Shown in pieces: positions 46,302 to 50,369 of a stretch of 50,369 nucleotides of DNA. A model generated the notes under the pieces. That model was given only the letters and a program-made list of their open reading frames with translations. It ran no database searches and had not been told where the DNA came from. The stretch covers positions 1 through 50,369 of the IMG/VR virus record IMGVR_UViG_3300031669_005085; one strand, 5' to 3'. Positions within the stretch are counted from its first letter, which is position 1. The number at the start of each line of letters is the position of its first letter. Both the position numbers and the translations under genes were made by a program. The DNA comes from a virus.

Positions 46302-47108
46302 TTAAGATTCCATTTCAAAATTTTTTAAAAATTCATCCAATTCTTTTTTTGTGACTGTTTTTTTATTTTCAAAATTTTCAATGAAAGAATTTTTCATGTT
46401 GTTTGGTAGGTATTTTTTTTCCAGTTTAATACCTATTGTATTATCTTCATTTAAAACATTATTGAAATATGTGATCATAAAATGTTTTTGGTTGCCATAA
46501 TCTAAATTCAAATTACCAATTTCTTCTTTATATGTTTCATCATTAATAGTAATCTCATCAAAAATACCTCTCACCATAAAAAAACGCTCACCTTTAACTC
46601 GATAATCTTCTGGTGAATCTAAAACATTTTTGAATAACTCAATTAATTTTTCTTTTTTATTACCTTCATTATTTACCAAATCATCCTGAATTTCTTCTGG
46701 TGAAAATTCAATACATATCTTCCTTGTAGGTTTAAATGATTGTGGATCATAAATAGTTGGAGTTATACAAGCACCATCTTTTACTGGATTATGTATGGTA
46801 TCGAGATTAAAAACTTCTGGTGACATATTTATTGAATGTATATAACATTTATTTCCGAATTTCGTATCATCTGTTAATTTAAAATATTTTGATTCAATAA
46901 TTTCGCCTTTTTCGTTTTCGACATCAGGTATTTCAATAATATCAAAATTTTCAATAGTTTTTAAGTCATCACATTCTAATAAATATTGTTTAATGTTTAA
47001 TAGACATTCGTGGTCTAAAAAATCTAATTTTTCTTTGTTCATTTCAAACAAATCTAATTTTTCTTTGTTTATTTCAAACAAATCTACTAATAAATCAATT
47101 AGTTTCAT
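46302..47108 (-). CDS. Hypothetical protein inserted beside the ligase gene, 268 aa
   Basis: Starts MKLIDLLVDLFEINKEKLDLFEMNKEKLDFL, with a 10-residue direct repeat (LFE(I/M)NKEKLD). The rest is acidic with mixed structure (GACITPTIYDPQSFKPTRKICIEFSPEEIQDD...). No domain recognised. It sits between two copies of the ligase 5' end, so it was probably added by an event that also copied those bases; 46184-46301 is non-coding. Confidence 0.68.
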   Translation of the reverse strand: MKLIDLLVDLFEINKEKLDLFEMNKEKLDFLDHECLLNIKQYLLECDDLKTIENFDIIEIPDVENEKGEIIESKYFKLTDDTKFGNKCYIHSINMSPEVFNLDTIHNPVKDGACITPTIYDPQSFKPTRKICIEFSPEEIQDDLVNNEGNKKEKLIELFKNVLDSPEDYRVKGERFFMVRGIFDEITINDETYKEEIGNLNLDYGNQKHFMITYFNNVLNEDNTIGIKLEKKYLPNNMKNSFIENFENKKTVTKKELDEFLKNFEMES

Positions 47109-47115
47109 ATTTTTA

Positions 47116-47185
47116 TGTTTTTTTATAAAGTTTTGGAAATTCTATCATTACATTAATTATTCACAAATATATTGCTATATTTTGA
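47116..47185. repeat. Direct repeat, copy 2 (vestigial ligase start)
   Basis: Encodes MIEFPKLYKKT followed by TAA on the - strand: eleven codons of the ligase, cut off exactly where the inserted gene's leader begins. Confidence 0.9.
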
Positions 47186-47223
47186 TAATAGCAAACGATT
47201 TATAAACAATATTGGTTAATGAA

Positions 47224-47286
47224 CTAATCTATCTTAATGTTATATCTATATCCATCCAGCAATTTTAAATGCTTAGGAATTGGCAT
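47224..47286 (-). CDS. Possible micro-ORF, 20 aa
   Basis: MPIPKHLKLLDGYRYNIKID; four bases after the stop of the 47290 gene. Very short; listed only because the composition is coding-like. Confidence 0.25.
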   Translation of the reverse strand: MPIPKHLKLLDGYRYNIKID

Positions 47287-47289
47287 ATC

Positions 47290-47415
47290 TTAAAACATCA
47301 TTTCAATATCATGTTTTAATTTAGATTTTAAATCTTTAATTAATTCATTTTTTTTTGATTCAGTAAAATTAGCAATTGTGCTTAATTTTACATTTACATT
47401 CAAGTTAATTTTCAT
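47290..47415 (-). CDS. Micro-protein, 41 aa
   Basis: MKINLNVNVKLSTIANFTESKKNELIKDLKSKLKHDIEMMF: a beta start and an amphipathic helix. Between the 47433 gene and the ligase-repeat; in line with its neighbours. No function inferred. Confidence 0.45.
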   Translation of the reverse strand: MKINLNVNVKLSTIANFTESKKNELIKDLKSKLKHDIEMMF

Positions 47416-47432
47416 TATTTTTTTTGTTAACA

Positions 47433-47654
47433 TTAAAATGGACATATATATTCTACTGGATGAATCAGGTGTTTTCTTAATGTTTTCAAACTTTTAAATT
47501 TTCCACATATACAATATCCAATGCTTCCATTAGAATAAACTTGTTTAATTTTTCTTCCAGTTTTAATGTTAAAACATTGCTCTCCACAGAAACCATACTG
47601 AGGCGCAAAGTCAATTACATATTTTATGGTATAACATGCTGATATTGAGGTCAT
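47433..47654 (-). CDS. Small phage protein of the '..LRxHL..CPF' family, 73 aa
   Basis: Homologue of the 13480 gene (see there): DFAPQYGFCGEQCFNIKTGRKIKQVYSNGSIGYCICGKFKSLKTLRKHL...YICPF. Its leader and first 10 codons are repeated, broken, at 3886-3953 in reverse. Last gene of the phage block before the right cassette array. Confidence 0.72.
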   Translation of the reverse strand: MTSISACYTIKYVIDFAPQYGFCGEQCFNIKTGRKIKQVYSNGSIGYCICGKFKSLKTLRKHLIHPVEYICPF

Positions 47655-47690
47655 TGTTCCTAAGTAAAGGTGTATATATAAACGAGTTAT
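47620..47690 (-). repeat. Array/phage junction repeat, third copy
   Basis: On the - strand TAACTCGTTTATATATACAC, then CTTTACTTAGGAACAATG and the first codons of the 47433 gene. It matches 3886-3953 over nearly 70 bases with few differences. Confidence 0.85.
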
Positions 47691-47729
47691 AAAACATTAA
47701 AACGATTTTATAACAAAGTATAAATTCAA

Positions 47730-47903
47730 TTAAAAATTATATTTAACTGTTCTGCTTTTTAAGAACTTTGTTATTTTCCTTGAACAAAATAATCGTTCAA
47801 ACCAATTTAGTTCCATTATAAACTTTTCAGCATCTATATACCTTTCGGTAAGTTGTTCCATTTTGTTCAATGAAAATTCTGCAATCTTTTTTGTATTTTC
47901 CAT
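47730..47903 (-). CDS. Hypothetical protein, 57 aa
   Basis: MENTKKIAEFSLNKMEQLTERYIDAEKFIMELNWFERLFCSRKITKFLKSRTVKYNF: helical, then basic and aromatic, perhaps membrane-surface bound. It is the first gene of the right array after the junction; GCCTAACGG at 47936 (on the - strand) lies upstream, its GTT partner is not evident. Confidence 0.55.
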   Translation of the reverse strand: MENTKKIAEFSLNKMEQLTERYIDAEKFIMELNWFERLFCSRKITKFLKSRTVKYNF

Positions 47904-47936
47904 ATTATAATTTTTAACTAAATTTATACCCGACCG

Positions 47937-48212
47937 TTAGGCACAATACAACTTACGCAAGTCATCAACTTTGTACCAATATTTTTTAGTTCTGCCACCA
48001 TAATCTAAACAGATGCAACGTAAATTATTATCTGTTTCAAATTTCTGTTTAAGAGTTTTTGCATCATCTAATTTGCGTGAATCAATTCCAAGTGCATCAA
48101 TTTGTGTAAAGTGCATTCCGCTTAGTTCGGTCGATGAAATAAATCCATCAAGTTTCATTTCTTTAGAATATTCTCTTTTCTTTGTCCAGTCAGCTTTTTT
48201 AATTGAAATCAT
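47937..48212 (-). CDS. Cassette hypothetical protein, 91 aa
   Basis: MISIKKADWTKKREYSKEMKLDGFISSTELSGMHFTQIDALGIDSRKL...CICLDYGGRTKKYWYKVDDLRKLYCA: basic, with a winged-helix-like order. Stop TAA is the TAA of the GCCTAACGG core. No recognised family. Confidence 0.68.
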   Translation of the reverse strand: MISIKKADWTKKREYSKEMKLDGFISSTELSGMHFTQIDALGIDSRKLDDAKTLKQKFETDNNLRCICLDYGGRTKKYWYKVDDLRKLYCA

Positions 48213-48227
48213 AACTTAAAGTACTGT

Positions 48228-48323
48228 GCCTAACAAGCGGTCATAAAGCATACCGCAGAAAGGCTTGTTAATAATTGGAAGCGTTCTACAATGCGGTACG
48301 CTTCATACCGCCAGCCGTTATGC
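48228..48323 (-). other. attC-like site
   Basis: On the - strand GCATAACGGCTGGCGGTATG and GACCGCTTGTTAGGC with inner GAAGCGTACCGC/GCGGTATGCTTT. It is closely similar to the site at 49576-49668, and looks like textbook integron attC. Confidence 0.85.
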
Positions 48324-48339
48324 ACCATTTAGCGTAGTG

Positions 48340-48621
48340 CTAATAATTAATGCGTAGTATTATCCAACTTGGTTGTGAGTTAAAAAAGTTTTCATCACAA
48401 GTAATTGTTGCCCACTCTTGGTCAATACCCCAATTTATGTAATTTTCATTTACATCTACTTTCCACCCAGTATTATTACTTGTGTTGTATTCATCAATTA
48501 ACATCTTTAGTTCACTTAATTGTGTATGTTTTGATAACCATATTGCATCACCATCACCACATTCAAAATGAATTGATGAATAAATTAAATCTAAAACTTT
48601 TTTATTAATATTTGTATTCAT
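48340..48621 (-). CDS. Cassette hypothetical protein, 93 aa
   Basis: Start ATG 48621 (the frame reaches 48636 inside the attC core). MNTNINKKVLDLIYSSIHFECGDGDAIWLSKHTQLSELKMLIDEYNTSNNTGWKVDVNENYINWGIDQEWATITCDENF: a compact alpha/beta acidic protein. No family known. Confidence 0.7.
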   Translation of the reverse strand: MNTNINKKVLDLIYSSIHFECGDGDAIWLSKHTQLSELKMLIDEYNTSNNTGWKVDVNENYINWGIDQEWATITCDENFFNSQPSWIILRINY

Positions 48622-48632
48622 AATTAAACGGT

Positions 48633-48762
48633 GCATAACAAAGAATATAAGTAATAACCGAGTTATACTGTTTATTTAAGTTATTACTTTTGTTTAACAT
48701 TATACGTAATTTTAAGTTTTTTGTTTCAAATTGGTTACTACTTATATTCTCAACCGTTATCG
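48633..48762 (-). other. attC-like site
   Basis: On the - strand ATAACGGTTGAGAATATAAG pairs with CTTATATTCTTTGTTATGC. Homologous along its length to the site at 641-768 (shared GATTTGAAAC-like and TAACTTAAATAAACA spacer). Confidence 0.82.
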
Positions 48763-48768
48763 CCAATT

Positions 48769-49218
48769 TTAATAGCGGCATCGCAATTGCGGATTTGTTA
48801 TATCCATTTTATATTTTGGTTTTGGTTCTGTAAGTTGAACATATTCCAATTCTTTTATGATTTTTATATTCTTTACTACTGGTTCGCCATAACTACCAAT
48901 TCCAACTTGTTCTGCTTCTATTAAATACGCTGGTATTCTACCTTCTTGTAAATCATCCAAAAATCCAATTAAATCATATAAAAATCCTATACTTATTGAA
49001 GAAAGAACAATATTATAATTTTCACCTTGTTGTATAAACTGATAACAAGAAACACCTAATTCATCTCGTATTTTACCGCAATCTCCATCATATACACCAC
49101 TTATTTCATTTTCTGGAATATTCTTAAATCGGATAAAAAACTGGCGATAACACGGTATAAAATCAATAGCGGTTTCATCGGTTATTGTTTCATCGGTGCT
49201 TGTATTTAAGTTTTTCAT
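48769..49218 (-). CDS. Cassette hypothetical protein, 149 aa (N-terminus inside attC)
   Basis: The ATG 49218 lies in the upstream attC-like site, and the 3' arm encodes about residues 12-26 (TAIDFIPCYRQ). There is no alternative ATG nearby, so the protein probably includes site-encoded residues. The centre (EISGVYDGDCGKIRDELGVSCYQFIQQGENYNIVLSS) is mixed alpha/beta. It ends at the next core. Function unknown. Confidence 0.65.
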   Translation of the reverse strand: MKNLNTSTDETITDETAIDFIPCYRQFFIRFKNIPENEISGVYDGDCGKIRDELGVSCYQFIQQGENYNIVLSSISIGFLYDLIGFLDDLQEGRIPAYLIEAEQVGIGSYGEPVVKNIKIIKELEYVQLTEPKPKYKMDITNPQLRCRY

Positions 49219-49276
49219 AATTTGATAATTTAGTTTTCAAAATCCGCTACTGGTCTTATACCCAACGTTGTTATAG
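49145..49276 (-). other. attC-like site overlapping a gene start
   Basis: On the - strand CTATAACAACGTTGGGTATA with GACCAGTAGCGG pairs with CCGCTATTGATTTTATACCG followed by TGTTATCG. The 3' half is coding for the 48769 gene. Confidence 0.7.
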
Positions 49277-49277
49277 G

Positions 49278-49550
49278 TTATTTAAAACCCAACGCACTCA
49301 AACGTTCATCATCTGGCTTCTTACCATCTTCTTTTTCGTCAATGTATTGCTTTGCTAATCTCTCAGCATCTTGTACGCACAATTCTAAAAATCTATCTTT
49401 AACTTCCTCTTTTTTATAGTAGTTATCAAAGTCCATACAATTAACTGTTACTGTATGCCATCGCTCGCCATCCATTCGCCTTTCAGCTCTTGTATTAAGT
49501 TCAACCTTAATATTAAACTTATATCCTCTGTAATCAAATTCTTTATTCAT
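49278..49550 (-). CDS. Cassette hypothetical protein, 90 aa
   Basis: ATG 49550 (MNKEFDYRGYKFNIKVELNTRAERRMDGERWHTVTVNCMD...) is chosen; ATG 49559 with an AAAGGA just before it is possible. A beta-rich first half then an acidic helix (KKEEVKDRFLELCVQDAERLAKQYID). It resembles 'YRGYKFNIKVELNT...ERR.(D)G.R.HTV' proteins that I have seen in integron cassettes and Bacteroidota genomes, function unknown. Confidence 0.72.
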   Translation of the reverse strand: MNKEFDYRGYKFNIKVELNTRAERRMDGERWHTVTVNCMDFDNYYKKEEVKDRFLELCVQDAERLAKQYIDEKEDGKKPDDERLSALGFK

Positions 49551-49575
49551 AACGCTCATTCCTTTAAAAAACAAC

Positions 49576-49668
49576 CTATAACAAGCGGTCATAAAACATG
49601 CCTGTCAAAGCCTGTGCATAACTTGAAACGTTCTACATCGGCACGTTTCATACCGCCAGCCGTTAGGC
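49576..49668 (-). other. attC-like site
   Basis: On the - strand GCCTAACGGCTGGCGGTATG and GACCGCTTGTTATAGG; inner GAAACGTGCC/GGCATGTTTT. Near relative of 48228-48323. Confidence 0.85.
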
Positions 49669-49815
49669 ATAATTACTATCAATCCATTGTTCTAAATCAT
49701 GCCTATACTGTCCATGTGTTATTATATAGTTATTGAAAGTTACATACCATCTACCATCTTTTAACATTCGCTGAAACCTAAAGTGTGTTTTATAAACGTA
49801 TTCATCACTTATCAT
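49663..49815 (-). CDS. Cassette hypothetical protein, 50 aa (73 aa from 49884)
   Basis: The longer frame begins at ATG 49884 within the attC-like spacer and reads through the arm and GTTAGGC core. ATG 49815 is the first after the site: MISDEYVYKTHFRFQRMLKDGRWYVTFNNYIITHGQYRHDLEQWIDSNYA. The beta-rich YVYKTHFRFQ...GRWYVTFNNY is gene-like. Stop TAA is in the next GCCTAAC-type core. Confidence 0.6.
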   Translation of the reverse strand: MISDEYVYKTHFRFQRMLKDGRWYVTFNNYIITHGQYRHDLEQWIDSNYA

Positions 49816-49826
49816 GTCGCAACTAT

Positions 49827-49956
49827 GCCTAACAATGTGTAAATTGCATTGCTCGTTTTGTAGGTTATTGTTGTTTTCTTCCATTTTATAAAGTATTTAA
49901 GTTATTCAAAATTAGTGCTTTCTATTCGCAACGTCAACTTACACTCCACGTTAGAC
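49827..49956 (-). other. attC-like site
   Basis: On the - strand GTCTAACGTGGAGTGTAAGT with TGACGTTGCGAATAG pairs with CGAGCAATGCAATTTACACA followed by TTGTTAGGC. Confidence 0.75.
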
Positions 49957-49970
49957 ACAATAAAAATATA

Positions 49971-50132
49971 TCAACCATCGTCATTTTTAATGTCAATATA
50001 TTCTTCACTTATTGTTTCATCTTCTAACTTTAGTTTTACCTCTAAGTGCGAGCCATTAAAACCAAATGACTTTTCGCATATCTCTAAACTTAGGTTGTTA
50101 ATCAAGTATTCTTTTATTTCATCCTTATTCAT
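49971..50132 (-). CDS. Cassette hypothetical protein, 53 aa
   Basis: ATG 50132 (the frame extends to 50159 inside the core). MNKDEIKEYLINNLSLEICEKSFGFNGSHLEVKLKLEDETISEEYIDIKNDDG: helix, then a beta hairpin 'HLEVKLKLEDETISEEYIDI', like small phage- and cassette-borne acidic proteins of unknown role. Confidence 0.65.
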   Translation of the reverse strand: MNKDEIKEYLINNLSLEICEKSFGFNGSHLEVKLKLEDETISEEYIDIKNDDG

Positions 50133-50150
50133 AATTATATTTTTACAGAT

Positions 50151-50268
50151 GCCTAACAAACAATATAAAACAGCTTGTCGTGTATCTAATTAATATTTGT
50201 GTTTAATTATTATTTCTTCTCATTTTTCAACGGTGGTTTTAGCCGTTTCATATTGCAATACGTTATGG
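50151..50268 (-). other. attC-like site
   Basis: On the - strand CCATAACGTATTGCAATATG with AAACGGC pairs with CAAGCTGTTTTATATTGTTT followed by GTTAGGC. Confidence 0.75.
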
Positions 50269-50280
50269 TTAATTAAAAAA

Positions 50281-50369
50281 TTATTTCGAGAGTTGTCCAA
50301 GAAAAAACATATTAACTAACGCTCTTTTTACTTCATCATATCTTTCTATCTCACCTAATTCAGACAAGA
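50281..50369 (-). CDS. 3' end of a cassette gene (partial)
   Basis: The frame LSELGEIERYDEVKRALVNM... runs in from the window edge and stops at 50281, just before the CCATAAC core. Helical; the start lies outside the window. Confidence 0.55.
   Translation of the reverse strand, partial: LSELGEIERYDEVKRALVNMFFLGQLSK

Noticed and set aside
1-50369. Integron integrase (intI) or reverse transcriptase
   Set aside because: No frame shows tyrosine-recombinase or RT motifs; the only recombinases seen are the two IS607 serine recombinases.

Overview
The window is very AT-rich. Gene starts lack clear Shine-Dalgarno sequences, as is usual in Bacteroidota. Its content suggests a large Bacteroidota-infecting phage or phage-like element: a Dda-type helicase with an intein, an RNA ligase, an ATP-dependent DNA ligase, a Thg1-like enzyme, an FtsH-like AAA/M41 protease, an SPFH lipoprotein, LemA, a peptide deformylase, and dozens of small densely packed genes without known function. 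No virion, terminase or polymerase gene is visible, so the phage assignment is an inference from gene style.

Layout. Three stretches (1-3885 on the + strand, about 13736-15240 on the - strand, about 47690-50369 on the - strand) are arrays of small orphan genes separated by integron attC-like sites. In each site an RYYYAAC-type core (often supplying the stop codon TAA of the preceding gene) and a GTTRRRY-like core flank two arms that can pair over 65-135 bases. No integron integrase is present. One 297-bp unit occurs twice, in opposite orientation, in two arrays, and appears identical by eye. The phage-like blocks (about 3886-13735 and 15295-47690) meet the arrays at three places with the same sequence, TAACTCGTTTATATAT, followed by intact or broken members of one small gene family.

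Block 1 carries a few + strand genes (SPFH lipoprotein, membrane protein) and then a long - strand run of small genes. An IS607-like transposon (serine recombinase TnpA, TnpB, small accessory protein) interrupts one of them; the interrupted gene can be rebuilt in frame. Block 2, nearly all - strand, holds small orphan genes, an NlpC/P60-like hydrolase, two YD-repeat proteins, a deformylase, a candidate structured RNA, and a tightly spaced run that reads accessory protein, TnpA, helicase, HEPN-like protein, TnpB. Then follow nucleic-acid and RNA-repair enzymes (Dda helicase with intein, Nudix, peptidyl-tRNA hydrolase-like, Thg1-like, RNA ligase, a frameshifted kinase), the AAA/M41 protease, a methyltransferase and a DNA ligase.

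Regulation. At least thirteen - strand genes or operons of the phage-like part have the same upstream element, TGTAAC-16 nt-CGTAT(A/T)A, always with a 16-nt spacer and 13-35 nt before the start codon. It is not seen in the cassette arrays, so the phage-like genes seem to share one promoter class while the cassettes were acquired from another source.
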